Part shown: positions 10,072-19,691 of the stretch, piece after piece
How positions within the stretch are numbered: position 1 is the first letter of the stretch
How the letters are laid out: each line of letters opens with the position of its first letter
Position numbers and translations under genes: made by a program
Assembly (NCBI RefSeq): GCF_003627955.1
Contig: NZ_RBWS01000004.1
Span: 327,274-391,273, forward strand
Direction: 5' to 3'
DNA: 64,000 nt
Source of the DNA: Sphingobacterium puteale
Lineage (GTDB): Bacteria; Bacteroidota; Bacteroidia; Sphingobacteriales; Sphingobacteriaceae
The notes under the pieces: generated by a model
What the model was told of the DNA's origin: nothing
The model's input: only the letters and a program-made list of their open reading frames with translations
The model's database searches: none

Positions 10072-10103
10072 TTTGGTTATAAAATAGAATGGGGGTACTT
10101 TTG
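10072..10103 (+). promoter_or_regulatory. promoter of the outer-membrane protein gene
   Basis: TTTG at 10072-10075, a 20-base spacer and TACTTTTG at 10096-10103 match the Bacteroidota consensus. It lies between an upstream in-frame ATG (10089) and the chosen start at 10125. Confidence 0.65.
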
Positions 10104-10124
10104 CCCAACGTTTTTAGCGCTGAT

Positions 10125-10997
10125 ATGAGAAAAATATTTTTGACGATTGGAGCACTTGCATTAAGTGTTTCGAGTTTACTTGCACAGGAAAATCCCGAGA
10201 TAGGAAAAAGTATCTTTAAGCCAAAGAATTTAAGGACAGAAAGTAATAAAGGGAAGTTTTTCTTTTTTTGGGGATATAACTTTTCTTCGTATGCAAAATC
10301 TGATATACATTTTACAGGTCCAAACTATGACTTCATCCTCCATGATGTAAAAGCAGGAGATCGCCCGACGAAATTTGGATCGACTTATTTTGATCCCAGT
10401 CGTTTGACTATTCCACAATTTAATCTGCATTTCGGTTATTACATCAAGGACAATTACTCCATTTCCCTGGGCTGGGATCATATGAAATATGTTGTGGATA
10501 TTCCACAGCAGGTTAAGATCACAGGTTATATTGGTGATGAAATCTCAACTCCTGGCATACCGACCGGAAATCGTGCGGGACAATATAATGGCGAAAAGAT
10601 AACCGTGGATTCTGCCATGCTAACTTTTGAACATACGGATGGCTACAATTTTGCTTCGGTAGGGTTGGAGCGATATGATGATATCATCAACAACCGTAAA
10701 GGTCAACAGGTACTCACCATGGAGTCGGGTGTAGATGTAGGCTTATTGATCCCGCGTTCGGATGTGCACCTTTTTGGTGAAGGTGGTAACCATTTCTGGA
10801 ATATTGCAGGATATGGTGCTTCTGCAAAAGTTGGTTTGCATTACCGTTTTTATAAAGGGCTTTACTTACAAGGAAACTTTAAAACAGGTTGGACAGATCT
10901 GTACAATATACGCACAACAGGTAGAAGAGGTGTGGACAAAGCAACGCAGCAGATCTGGTTTTTTGAAAATTATTGGGCTCTGGGCTTCAGATTCTAA
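10125..10997 (+). CDS. outer-membrane beta-barrel protein of unknown function
   Basis: The start at 10125 gives a classical signal peptide (MRKIFLTIGALALSVSSLLA, cleavage before QEN) and lies just after the promoter. The remaining 270 or so residues alternate polar and hydrophobic positions in short strands with many aromatic residues, and the chain ends in YWALGFRF with a terminal phenylalanine, as outer-membrane barrels do. Conserved-looking segments include a Trp-Asp-His strand (LGWDHMKY). I recognise no named family. It is alone, between the aconitase terminator and a convergent metallo-hydrolase gene. Confidence 0.7.
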   Translation: MRKIFLTIGALALSVSSLLAQENPEIGKSIFKPKNLRTESNKGKFFFFWGYNFSSYAKSDIHFTGPNYDFILHDVKAGDRPTKFGSTYFDPSRLTIPQFNLHFGYYIKDNYSISLGWDHMKYVVDIPQQVKITGYIGDEISTPGIPTGNRAGQYNGEKITVDSAMLTFEHTDGYNFASVGLERYDDIINNRKGQQVLTMESGVDVGLLIPRSDVHLFGEGGNHFWNIAGYGASAKVGLHYRFYKGLYLQGNFKTGWTDLYNIRTTGRRGVDKATQQIWFFENYWALGFRF

Positions 10998-11018
10998 CGA
11001 TCTCAATCTATAATATCT

Positions 11019-11053
11019 TAAGAATGGGGCTGTCAACAACAATCCCATTCTTA
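11019..11053. terminator. hairpin between convergent genes
   Basis: TAAGAATGGG (11019-11028) and CCCATTCTTA (11044-11053) form a perfect 10-base stem. There is no T run next to it, so termination activity is uncertain. Confidence 0.4.
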
Positions 11054-11103
11054 GAATATATCCTTTGGGAAAAAAGATCATTTCATATTCAACCTGTGCA
11101 TCC

Positions 11104-11940
11104 TTAAATATCGCTTAATTTGAATATGTCCTTCACCCGGATTCCTTTCTCTGTATGTTGCAAGGTACAGCATTCGTTAATCGGATCATGTTCAAAGAAA
11201 AGAATGTATTCATTGTCGACAATTTCATTCCAGTACGTATTTCGTTCTTCCATGGTGACCAACGGTCTCACATCATAGCCCATGACATAGGGAATGGGAA
11301 TATGACCAACAGAAGGCAATAGATCTGCCATATAGAGTACCGTTTTTCCCTTATATTTAATCTGCGGCAACATCATCGCTTCAGTATGGCCATTGGCATA
11401 CCGAATGCTGATATCCTTGCCAAAAGGATTTTCAATATCTTCAACAAATTTTAACTGTCCGCTTTCTTGAATAGGAAGAATGTTCTCTTTCAGAAAGGAT
11501 GCTTTTTCCCTCGGATTCGGGGCTGTAGCCCAAGCCCAATGGTCGGCATTGCTCCAAAAATTTGCATTTTTAAATGCCGGAGATAGTTTTTCACCTTCAC
11601 GAACGATCGCGCCACCGCAATGGTCAAAATGTAAGTGTGTCAAGATGACGTCTGTGATGTCATTTCTTTCAAAACCTAGACTTGTGAGCGATTTGTCCAG
11701 TGTGGCATCACCGTGTAAATAGTAATAACTGAAAAATTTTTCAGTTTGTTTGTCGCCCAGGCCAGTGTCTACCAACATTAATCTATTACTTTCTTCAATC
11801 AGGAGTAAACGGTTGCCCCATGTGCACATATTGTTGGAATCGGCCGGATTTGTTTTGTTCCATATGCTTTTTGGAACCACTCCAAACATCGCACCTCCAT
11901 CCAATTTAAAGAAGCCTGTTTCTATTGCGTGTAATTTCAT
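11104..11940 (-). CDS. MBL-fold metallo-hydrolase
   Basis: A cytoplasmic metallo-beta-lactamase-fold hydrolase of 278 residues with no signal peptide. The metal-binding motif THLHFDHCGG supplies His102, His104, Asp106 and His107, and later histidines in YANGHTEAMM and EHDPI complete the usual dinuclear site. The spacing resembles the N-acyl homoserine lactonase-like branch of the superfamily, but substrates in this branch vary and cannot be read from sequence. The gene is monocistronic and convergent with the outer-membrane protein gene. Confidence 0.8.
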   Translation of the reverse strand: MKLHAIETGFFKLDGGAMFGVVPKSIWNKTNPADSNNMCTWGNRLLLIEESNRLMLVDTGLGDKQTEKFFSYYYLHGDATLDKSLTSLGFERNDITDVILTHLHFDHCGGAIVREGEKLSPAFKNANFWSNADHWAWATAPNPREKASFLKENILPIQESGQLKFVEDIENPFGKDISIRYANGHTEAMMLPQIKYKGKTVLYMADLLPSVGHIPIPYVMGYDVRPLVTMEERNTYWNEIVDNEYILFFEHDPINECCTLQHTEKGIRVKDIFKLSDI

Positions 11941-12127
11941 TTTATTAATATTTGTAAAGCTTGGAACAATTTACGAAAAATCTAAATCATAAGGACGGTA
12001 CAGGAAGATATTGTGCTAAAAAAATATGCTAAAAATTTTAATTTTTTTTATCTACATAAGTGTTTGGTAATGAGTAATTTGATTTTGTGTTTTTTATACA
12101 ATAAGCCTGATTTTTAGATAATTAAGT

Positions 12128-12159
12128 TTTGTTTTTAGCGAAATTTGCCTTTAACTTTG
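12128..12159 (+). promoter_or_regulatory. promoter of pckA
   Basis: TTTG at 12128-12131, a 20-base spacer and TAACTTTG at 12152-12159, about 25 bases before the ATG. Matches the phylum consensus well. Confidence 0.75.
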
Positions 12160-12184
12160 GGCACATTTTAAAACAAACAAAAAT

Positions 12185-13801
12185 ATGAAAAAGGGTAACA
12201 TTGGAAACGCGCCTGATTTGAAATATTTGAAAATTGATTATACAGGAAATGTATTTTATCAATTACCTGTTTCAGAGTTGGTCGAGCATGCGCTAGCGAA
12301 TCAAGAAGGAAGACTATCTGATACTGGCGCATTGGCTGCTGATACGGGAAAATTTACTGGAAGATCCCCCAAAGATCGCTTTTTGGTGGAGGATTCCCTG
12401 ACCAAGGATGCAGTATGGTGGGGGGAAATCAATCAGCCCATGACTCCGGCTAATTTTGATGCATTATTTTCGAAGGTTGCAGCGCACTTGGGCAAGAAGA
12501 CAATTTACGTGCGGGATTGTGCCGCAGGGGCAGACCCAGCTTATCAGTTATCCATCCGTGTGATTACAGAAACTGCCTACCAAAGTATTTTTGCAAATAA
12601 CCTATTTTTGAGACCGGAGGTCGAAATTGACAATCAACCGCAATGGTCCATATTAGCTGCACCAACATTGCTTATTGCTGATCCAAAGGATTATGGTATT
12701 CGCAACGAAAATTTTGTAGCAATCGATTTTACAAGAAAAATAGTGCTGATTGCGGGTACTGGCTATACCGGTGAAATTAAGAAAAGTATTTTTTCCATTC
12801 TAAACTTTATTCTGCCATTTGAGCATAATGTATTATCCATGCACTGTTCGGCAAATACCTCCAAGGATGGTAAAACGGCTTTATTTTTCGGCCTTTCCGG
12901 AACCGGAAAGACAACGCTATCAGCAGATAAAAATAGGAAGTTGATCGGTGATGATGAACATGGCTGGAGTGAGAAGGGTATTTTTAATTTTGAAGGTGGT
13001 TGTTATGCCAAATGTGTTGGACTCACAGCAGAAAAGGAACCGGAGATTTATCATGCGATCCGTTTTGGGGCATTGCTTGAAAATGTAGTTCTGGACGAGT
13101 TTGATAGACCGGACTACGATGATATTAGTAAAACGGAGAATACACGGGTTTCCTATCCGATAGACTTTATGGAAAACGCTGAAATGTCCGGGGTGGGGAA
13201 TGCTCCCGATAATATTTTCTTCTTGACGGCGGATGCCTTCGGCGTATTGCCGCCGATTTCGTTGTTAACAGTAGATCAGGCGGTCTATCATTTTGTGAGT
13301 GGTTATACAGCAAAAGTAGCCGGTACTGAAGTAGGAGTAAAAGAACCTACTGCTGCCTTCTCTACCTGCTTCGGTCAGGCATTTCTACCTTTACATCCCG
13401 CTAGGTATGCCTCTTTACTGCGCGCTAAACTGGAGCAAAACCCAAACATTAAAGTATGGTTGGTTAATACAGGTTGGATTGCCGGACCATACGGTATCGG
13501 GCGTCGAATTAAACTAAACTATACACGTGCTTTGATCCGGGCGGCAATGGATGGATCGCTGTTAGAGTCCCGATTTAACAAACACGAGATCTTTGGATTG
13601 GACTATCCAACAAGTTGCGGTGAATTTATTCCTGAACAGATTCTGGACGCTAGAGGGTTATGGAATAATAATGAAGCTTATGATATGCAAGCCAGGCGTT
13701 TAGCAAAACTGTTCATTCAAAACTTCGAAAAATTTGACGACGAAATGCCTGCTTCGGTGCAGATGGCCGGTCCTAAAATTCCTACGACAGTGCTCGTATA
13801 A
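12185..13801 (+). CDS. pckA: phosphoenolpyruvate carboxykinase (ATP)
   Basis: Converts oxaloacetate and ATP to phosphoenolpyruvate, the first step of gluconeogenesis (or the reverse, anaplerotic reaction). The 538-residue protein has RSPKDRF near residue 63, the kinase-1a P-loop GLSGTGKTTLS near 236, and DDEHGW just after it, which are the ATP and metal sites of the ATP-type enzyme. Length is normal. It has its own promoter and a shared terminator with the convergent PPK2 gene. With the adjacent TCA genes it forms a central-carbon neighbourhood, though not one operon. Confidence 0.96.
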   Translation: MKKGNIGNAPDLKYLKIDYTGNVFYQLPVSELVEHALANQEGRLSDTGALAADTGKFTGRSPKDRFLVEDSLTKDAVWWGEINQPMTPANFDALFSKVAAHLGKKTIYVRDCAAGADPAYQLSIRVITETAYQSIFANNLFLRPEVEIDNQPQWSILAAPTLLIADPKDYGIRNENFVAIDFTRKIVLIAGTGYTGEIKKSIFSILNFILPFEHNVLSMHCSANTSKDGKTALFFGLSGTGKTTLSADKNRKLIGDDEHGWSEKGIFNFEGGCYAKCVGLTAEKEPEIYHAIRFGALLENVVLDEFDRPDYDDISKTENTRVSYPIDFMENAEMSGVGNAPDNIFFLTADAFGVLPPISLLTVDQAVYHFVSGYTAKVAGTEVGVKEPTAAFSTCFGQAFLPLHPARYASLLRAKLEQNPNIKVWLVNTGWIAGPYGIGRRIKLNYTRALIRAAMDGSLLESRFNKHEIFGLDYPTSCGEFIPEQILDARGLWNNNEAYDMQARRLAKLFIQNFEKFDDEMPASVQMAGPKIPTTVLV

Positions 13802-13822
13802 AAGTAGCGCAAATTTCGCAAG

Positions 13823-13866
13823 AAAATACTTCCGGAAAGGGGCTCTCTTTCTGGAAGTATTTTTTT
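13823..13866. terminator. bidirectional terminator between pckA and ppk2
   Basis: AAAATACTTCC pairs with GGAAGTATTTTT across a longer loop that can itself fold (GGAAAG/CTTTCT). Confidence 0.75.
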
Positions 13867-13876
13867 CAAAGATTTG

Positions 13877-14713
13877 CTAATCATGTTTTTTGACAAAAGA
13901 ATCCAGCTTCTCCTGTTCATTGCCAACAATTACGTTGATAAGTATCCGAAAGGCAGCCAAACGAGCTTTCTTTTTATTGTCATTGTCGATTTCAAACCAA
14001 GGTGATTTTTTTGTGCCTGTTGTTTTAAATAGGTTTTCAATATAATTGGTGTAAATATCCCATTTTTCTTGAGCCTGCTGATCTAATACTCCAATTTTCC
14101 AACGTTTTAAAAAGTCTTCTTGTCTTTCTTTCAGCCGTTCAGCCTGTTCTTCCTTACTGATGCTCAAAAACAGTTTGATCAGGATAATTCCATCATCAAT
14201 CAATTGTTTTTCAAATTCCGGGGCCTGTTTCATGAATAATTCATGCTGTTCTTTGGTACAGAAATCAAATACCGGTTCTACCACAGCGCGATTATAGTAA
14301 CTTCGATCGAAGATTACCATTTCTCCTTCATTGGGCAAATGTTTGATATACCGTTGAAAGTACCATTGTCCATTTTCTTCAGGGGTTGGTTTCGGTAATG
14401 CTACAACACGTACCTTTTTTGGATTTAAATGTTCGGTAACCCGACCAATCGTACCACCCTTTCCAGCCGCATCCCTTCCTTCAAATATAATGACAACGCG
14501 TTTCCCTTTTTCAATAATATCATATTGTAATTTGAGCAGGGTGACCTGTAGATCATAGAGCTCTTGTTCATAGTCACAGACATCATTAAATTTTTTGATT
14601 TCCAAAATTTTATGCTGCTCTAAATAGTCAAGAACATCTTTGTTTTGACGGATTTTTTGAAGCTCTTTTAAATCGTATTCTGCCATAATATTGGTTTTAT
14701 CAAGTTTATTCAT
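13877..14713 (-). CDS. ppk2: polyphosphate kinase 2 family protein
   Basis: PPK2 enzymes phosphorylate nucleotides from polyphosphate (or make polyphosphate from nucleotides). The 278-residue single-domain protein has the Walker A motif GRDAAGKGG (79-87), a Walker B-like segment FDRSYYNR (135-142), and the PPK2 pattern PTPEENGQWYFQRY between them. The spacing and length suggest a class I member, which usually acts on nucleoside diphosphates. The start ATG at 14713 was kept; an in-frame ATG ten codons later (MAEYDLKEL) is also possible. It is the only gene between the pckA terminator and a 550-base gap. Confidence 0.85.
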   Translation of the reverse strand: MNKLDKTNIMAEYDLKELQKIRQNKDVLDYLEQHKILEIKKFNDVCDYEQELYDLQVTLLKLQYDIIEKGKRVVIIFEGRDAAGKGGTIGRVTEHLNPKKVRVVALPKPTPEENGQWYFQRYIKHLPNEGEMVIFDRSYYNRAVVEPVFDFCTKEQHELFMKQAPEFEKQLIDDGIILIKLFLSISKEEQAERLKERQEDFLKRWKIGVLDQQAQEKWDIYTNYIENLFKTTGTKKSPWFEIDNDNKKKARLAAFRILINVIVGNEQEKLDSFVKKHD

Positions 14714-14842
14714 CTAAAGTTAGCTATAGAATTGTTAAAAAATGTCAAAATTCAAATAAATCCGACCAGCCAATGTAATATTGACGGAAACGCGAACGTT
14801 ATAAAATAAAGCAATGAAAAAGGATGCTTTTAGTAGAAATTG

Positions 14843-14910
14843 ACTTTTCATAAATTTAGGTTAATAATTGGTTAGGTAAGCTCGGAGTTCTCAACTTCGG
14901 GCTTTTTTTA
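14843..14910 (+). repeat. short repeated element, copy A, ending in a hairpin terminator
   Basis: Starts with ACTTTTCATAAA, continues AGGTTAATAATTGG, and ends in an 11-base stem (14879-14902, AGCTCGGAGTT) followed by seven T. It aligns along its length with copy B 240 bases downstream. It may be a small RNA gene or a duplicated leader. Confidence 0.55.
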
Positions 14911-15081
14911 TACCTTCAAAACTGTTTGCAATTCATATGCGGATACTTTCCGATAGCCATGGTATGAACCTGTAGCTGGAATATACTCGTAATTGCACTT
15001 GATATTGTTTAAATGTTAAAAAATGTTAAAGAAATAGTGATTATATAATTAATTGAAACAAGTGTCGTTTTAATTACAAAT

Positions 15082-15148
15082 ACTTTTCATAAAATAGGTT
15101 AATATATGGCTAACGAAAGCTCAGAGTTCCCCACTCTGGGCTTTTTAT
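15082..15148 (+). repeat. short repeated element, copy B, ending in a hairpin terminator
   Basis: Starts ACTTTTCATAAAA, continues AGGTTAATATATGG, and ends in a 12-base stem (15116-15145) with a TCCCC loop and a T run. Differences from copy A in the stem are mostly compensatory or G-T pairs, which suggests that the folded RNA matters. Confidence 0.55.
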
Positions 15149-15202
15149 TTTCACCTATGACAATGGAGTAAATATTGTTTTCAGGGGCGGAATTCCAAGC
15201 AT

Positions 15203-15234
15203 AAAAAAGCCCTACATATAGGCTGTAGGGCTTT
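15203..15234 (-). terminator. terminator of smc
   Basis: AAAGCCCTACA and TGTAGGGCTTT form the stem; on the minus strand it is followed by a T run. It lies 31 bases beyond the smc stop codon. Confidence 0.8.
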
Positions 15235-15264
15235 GCTATTTTTTAATCTATATTTCTATATTTT

Positions 15265-18200
15265 TTAAGCCACTTCCCTTAAATCTACAGCAACAACACG
15301 TGAGACTCCCTGTTCTACCATGGTCACACCATAGATAATATCGGTGCTTGCGATCGTTTTCTTATTGTGTGATACAACGATAAACTGAGAGTTTTTGGAG
15401 AAATCACGAATGATATTATTGAATTTGTCAATATTGGTATCATCCAAAGGCGCATCTACCTCATCGAAAATACAGAAAGGTGCTGGTTTTGAAAGATATA
15501 GTGAAAATAACAATGCTGTTGAAGTCAAGGTTTTTTCACCTCCCGAAAGCTGATTGATTGATAACGGACGTTTTCCTTTTGGCTGAGCAATGATATCTAT
15601 ATCCGAATCTAACGGATTGCTTGGATCAGTCAGGACGAGGTCACAGCTGTCCTCTTCATTAAATAACGAACGGAACACTTTAATGAAATTGTCCCTTACA
15701 GCATTGAAGGTGAACATAAATTGCACTTTGGCGGTATCGTCGATTTCTTTAATTGTGGCCATTAAAGAGCCTTTTGCTTCGATCAGATCTGCTTTTTCCT
15801 TATTGATAAAATCATAGCGCTCATTCATCTCATCAAAGGCTTCTTTGGCCATTAAATTAATCGTTCCAAATTCATCGAGCTGCTTTTTGAGTTTGCTGCA
15901 TTTTGCCGCTAAGGTAGACTGATCTTCCGCAATTTCTGGTAGCTCTTCGCGCTCAATCAGATCTTTAAGTTCGATATTAAATTCTACGGACAGACGTTCT
16001 TTAAGCGCATTGAGGTCTATTTGTAAGGCTGTTTTCTTGTCCTTAATTTCACTGACAAGAAAATCACTCTGTTCTTTAGAACGACGGTGTTGTGTGAGTG
16101 AATCCTCCAGATTATTGATCTGTTGTTTGTCTGCGTAGTACCTTTCTTCCAGCTCCTTTAGACCATCTTCCAATGCAATCTTTTGCTCATACATCGCTAT
16201 AAGGTCCTCATCTTCTTCGTCCTCAAAGGGAATTGTCGTTCGCAACGCTTCCTGTACTTCAACAAGTTCAATACTATTTCGCTCAATACGGATTTCATGA
16301 TCATCTTTTTGAGTCTCCCTGAATTCAAGATCCTTGCTGATGTTGGAGACTTTATTTAATTGTTGATGATAACTAATGTTCTCCTGATTATAGGCGATGG
16401 ATTTTTCATTCAAAATCTCCGAAATTTCATGGAATTGATCCTGTAATTCCGATAGCTCCGCCACACTCTGATCTTTTTGTATACGCAATTCCTGCAGTTG
16501 AGGTTCGGCAAGAGTAAGATCGGTTTCGATACCTGCGATTTTTTCCTGGATATCTCTTTTACGTAGCTGCGAATTGCTGATGAAAGACTGGTATTGCTCC
16601 TGTTTCGTTTTTACCGTGATCAGTTCATTGTTAAGTCTATTGAGTTGAAAACGGAGTTCATCAATGCGTTCTTTTTGCGAGTTGCTGCGTAAAGCCTCCA
16701 CGCGTGCTGTTTCGGCTGTTATCTTGTCTTCAAGTTTTGCAATCTCTTGATTGAGCGTTTTAATTTCCTGAGCGAGAACCTCAAGGTTTTTCGCTCTACC
16801 GATGCGTTTTCCCTCAAATAATCCGACTGATCCACCCGAAAGTCCAAAATGATGTTTGGCATAGCGACCATTTTTTTGTAGAATCACTCGACCTGTTTCA
16901 GGTAGCTCTTGCTCCAGTTCCTTTTCACCTTCCTGCTTTAATATATAGACATGCTGAAGGAGTAGGGTACAGAGGGCTTTATATTTTTCATCCACCGTGA
17001 TCACATCCAGAGCAGGCATGAGATTATTATTTGTAGGAATGGGAGAAGTAACCGCGGTATCAATTGCTTCCAATACGAAGAAATGAGCCCGACCTTTTGC
17101 GGCATCACTCAGTAACTGGATTGCTTGGACAGCATCTTGTTGTGTTTCGACAACATAATGGTTCATGATCGGTTCCAGGTAATTTTCAATTGCAACGCGA
17201 TAGTCTTCCTGACAGAAGAGTACATCCGAGAACAGCGGTGGTTGCTTTTTCCAGCCTGCATTTTTCTTTAAAAACCGGATGGAATCCGGGAACCCCTCCA
17301 AGTTGTCAATAAGTGATTTTGTCAGGTTATATTCATTTTGTTTGGCATCAACTAACCTGAGGTCTTTCGCAAGCTGTGCTTTAAACTCCTCCACATTTGT
17401 CTGGCATTGAAGAATTTGCGCCTGTAACCCTTCTTCTAGCTCATTGGCCGATTCATACTGTGCTTGTTGGGCCTCAACACGACCTTCCAATTCCGCTACA
17501 GCATTGTCAAATTGTACCAGCTCGGTCTCCTTTGCTTCGGTATCCGCGCTGTTGCGCACAGCTTCCTGAAGAAGGGCTTCTTTTTGAATGTTAAAAACAG
17601 CTAGATCTTTCTCCAGTTTATAAATTTTGGCCTGAAGTTCAGCATTACTTTTGTTGAAGATATCCAATTTGCCTTTAGCAGACTGCTGCTGACCGCGTAA
17701 GGCATCCACTTCAGATTTATTGGACTCCAGGTTGTCTTTTAATGAGTCAAGTTTATTCTGTTCATCAAACAACTCCTCATTTAACCTTTTTATCGTATAG
17801 AGAACGTGATTAAGTTGTTGTTTGTCGCTATTGATGTCTAGATTTAATCTGTTTTCTTTGTCCTGAAGATTTTTTACTTTCTCATTTTTGATCTTTTTTT
17901 CCGATTCATAGCCACGGATTTTGTTCACAAATTCTTGAGTTGCCTTTTGCTGTACGGAAAGGTTTTTCTCCTGTTCCAAATTTACCTGACGCAATGACTG
18001 CAATTGCGTTTCTGCGTTCAGGATCAATTCTTGAGAATTTGCGGCGTCTTTCTGAACTTTAGACTCCTGTGTTTGAAGCCGGTCAAGCTCTGTGGAAAAA
18101 TCAGCAATTCTATAATAAGCGAGATCAATGCTGCTTTGACGGTATTCTTGCTTGAGCAGGGTATATTTTTCTGCTTTTTTTGCTTGATTTTCTAACGATT

Positions 18201-18807
18201 TGAGATTTTTTGTGATCTCATAGAGTAGATCGTCTACGCGGCTGAGATCAGCTTCGGTATCTCTCAATTTCGCTAGTGTCTGTTTTTTACGCACCTTATA
18301 TTTTGAGATTCCGGAGGCTTCCTCAAAAAGATTTCTACGCGAATTGTCTTTGTTGTTGATGATTTCATCAATCATTTTCAATTCGATAATGGAATAGCTA
18401 TCCGCACCAACTCCCGTATCCAAAAATAAATCCGTGATATCTTTTAAACGGCATTTTACGTCATTCAAACGGTATTCGCTATCGCCATTGCGGAATAATT
18501 TACGGGTGACCGTGACGGTTGAGAATTCCGTTGGGAGGATATTATTATTGTTGTTGAAGGTTAAGGAAACTTCGGCAAGATTGGCTGGTTTTCTATTTTT
18601 CGTTCCGTTAAAAATAATATTCTCCATTTTATCAGAGCGTAGCATCTTTGTACTTTGTTCTCCAAGCACCCAGCGTATCGCATCCACTACATTAGACTTC
18701 CCACATCCGTTTGGTCCAACAATAGCGGTGACACCATCGTTAAAGTTGATCGTGATTTTGTCTCCGAAACTTTTAAATCCCTTTATTTCTAGTTTGGTTA
18801 ACTGCAT
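15265..18807 (-). CDS. smc: chromosome segregation protein SMC
   Basis: The condensin ATPase that compacts and segregates the chromosome as a dimer with ScpA and ScpB. The 1180-residue protein has an N-terminal head with Walker A GPNGCGKS (31-38), a first coiled coil (about 170-500), a hinge (about 510-650), a second coiled coil (about 670-1010), and a C-terminal head with the signature LSGGEKTLTSTALLFS and Walker B FCIFDEVDAPLDD. All parts are complete and of normal length. It is transcribed alone toward its terminator. scpA and scpB are not in the window. Confidence 0.97.
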   Translation of the reverse strand: MQLTKLEIKGFKSFGDKITINFNDGVTAIVGPNGCGKSNVVDAIRWVLGEQSTKMLRSDKMENIIFNGTKNRKPANLAEVSLTFNNNNNILPTEFSTVTVTRKLFRNGDSEYRLNDVKCRLKDITDLFLDTGVGADSYSIIELKMIDEIINNKDNSRRNLFEEASGISKYKVRKKQTLAKLRDTEADLSRVDDLLYEITKNLKSLENQAKKAEKYTLLKQEYRQSSIDLAYYRIADFSTELDRLQTQESKVQKDAANSQELILNAETQLQSLRQVNLEQEKNLSVQQKATQEFVNKIRGYESEKKIKNEKVKNLQDKENRLNLDINSDKQQLNHVLYTIKRLNEELFDEQNKLDSLKDNLESNKSEVDALRGQQQSAKGKLDIFNKSNAELQAKIYKLEKDLAVFNIQKEALLQEAVRNSADTEAKETELVQFDNAVAELEGRVEAQQAQYESANELEEGLQAQILQCQTNVEEFKAQLAKDLRLVDAKQNEYNLTKSLIDNLEGFPDSIRFLKKNAGWKKQPPLFSDVLFCQEDYRVAIENYLEPIMNHYVVETQQDAVQAIQLLSDAAKGRAHFFVLEAIDTAVTSPIPTNNNLMPALDVITVDEKYKALCTLLLQHVYILKQEGEKELEQELPETGRVILQKNGRYAKHHFGLSGGSVGLFEGKRIGRAKNLEVLAQEIKTLNQEIAKLEDKITAETARVEALRSNSQKERIDELRFQLNRLNNELITVKTKQEQYQSFISNSQLRKRDIQEKIAGIETDLTLAEPQLQELRIQKDQSVAELSELQDQFHEISEILNEKSIAYNQENISYHQQLNKVSNISKDLEFRETQKDDHEIRIERNSIELVEVQEALRTTIPFEDEEDEDLIAMYEQKIALEDGLKELEERYYADKQQINNLEDSLTQHRRSKEQSDFLVSEIKDKKTALQIDLNALKERLSVEFNIELKDLIEREELPEIAEDQSTLAAKCSKLKKQLDEFGTINLMAKEAFDEMNERYDFINKEKADLIEAKGSLMATIKEIDDTAKVQFMFTFNAVRDNFIKVFRSLFNEEDSCDLVLTDPSNPLDSDIDIIAQPKGKRPLSINQLSGGEKTLTSTALLFSLYLSKPAPFCIFDEVDAPLDDTNIDKFNNIIRDFSKNSQFIVVSHNKKTIASTDIIYGVTMVEQGVSRVVAVDLREVA

Positions 18808-18876
18808 TTATACCAAATTTGTTTGTCGTTATAAGCTTGCGAAAATAGTAAATTAAACTAAAACTTTTTTCTTTCT

Positions 18877-19581
18877 TTACTCACATTTTCCGGTTTCAGG
18901 ATCACAAGAAGATCCATCTTCGCCTCGTTGCTGCAGTGGGGTGACTTGGCTGGCCAAACATTCTTGAATCGTGTTGTGAAAAACTTCCATGGGTTGCGCG
19001 CCCGGAATCACGTATTTCCGGTCAAACACAAAGAAAGGTACGCCGCGGAGGCCGAGGTTGACTCCTTCCTGAATGTCCTGACTGACATCATAAGCATAAT
19101 TGTCGGAGGCCAGAAGTTCCCGGACACCCTGCTCTGGCACGCCTGCAAGTCTGGCAAGCTCAATTAGGGTAGGATTATCATTGACATCCAGACCATCGGT
19201 AAAATGTGCTTTAAATAATGCTTTTTTTAATGTTGTTCCCTTGCCTTGTGCCTGTGCAAAATGGAGAAGGCGATGTGCTTTTTTGGTATTCACAACGATT
19301 GCTTTATCGAAGTTTAACGCAATACCTAGTTCTTTCCCCTGCGCACTGAGCTGTCCTGTCATTGCCACGATATCGTCCATGCTCATTCCCTTTGTCCGGA
19401 CAAGATAATCGTATGTTGGCATTCCTGCAGCATCTTCCGGAAACTCAGGATTGAGCTGATAGGATTTCCAGGTCATTTCTGTCTGAACCTCAGGCGCAGA
19501 TTCCTGTAGTGCCAGCTCCAGCTTTGTCAAACCAATATAACAAAACGGACAAATGATGTCCGACCAAATTTCTATTTTCAT
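18877..19581 (-). CDS. DsbA-family oxidoreductase, FrnE-like
   Basis: A thioredoxin-fold protein with a long helical insertion. The active site CPFC lies at residues 11-14 of MKIEIWSDIICPFCYIG, and the chain ends in a cysteine pair CDPETGKCE. There is no signal peptide when translation starts at 19581, so it is probably cytoplasmic, as FrnE proteins are; FrnE of Deinococcus is a disulfide isomerase linked to oxidative stress. An ATG 30 codons upstream (19671) was rejected because the added residues are unlike the family and contain the likely -7 promoter element. It is divergent from the patatin gene. Confidence 0.8.
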   Translation of the reverse strand: MKIEIWSDIICPFCYIGLTKLELALQESAPEVQTEMTWKSYQLNPEFPEDAAGMPTYDYLVRTKGMSMDDIVAMTGQLSAQGKELGIALNFDKAIVVNTKKAHRLLHFAQAQGKGTTLKKALFKAHFTDGLDVNDNPTLIELARLAGVPEQGVRELLASDNYAYDVSQDIQEGVNLGLRGVPFFVFDRKYVIPGAQPMEVFHNTIQECLASQVTPLQQRGEDGSSCDPETGKCE

Positions 19582-19610
19582 AATTCTTAATTTACTCCGT
19601 ATATTGTAAT

Positions 19611-19618
19611 CAAAAATA
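19611..19618 (-). promoter_or_regulatory. -7 element of the DsbA-family gene
   Basis: TATTTTTG on the minus strand, 30 bases before the ATG at 19581. Confidence 0.5.
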
Positions 19619-19691
19619 CATATTATAACGATGATTATCGGATTACATTGTTGGGCCAATGTCAACATCATTATAATGCAGGTTTAAGCAT

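Larger units (their letters stand above)
14714..15264. other. 550-base gene-free stretch
   Basis: No convincing coding frame on either strand. It holds two copies of a short element ending in a terminator (14843-14910 and 15082-15148) and the smc terminator. The stretch between the copies is AT-rich with no structure I recognise. Confidence 0.6.

Noticed and set aside
19582..19671. Upstream start for the DsbA-family gene
   Set aside because: The family start MKIEIWSDIICPFC is at 19581, and a -7 element lies in the extension.
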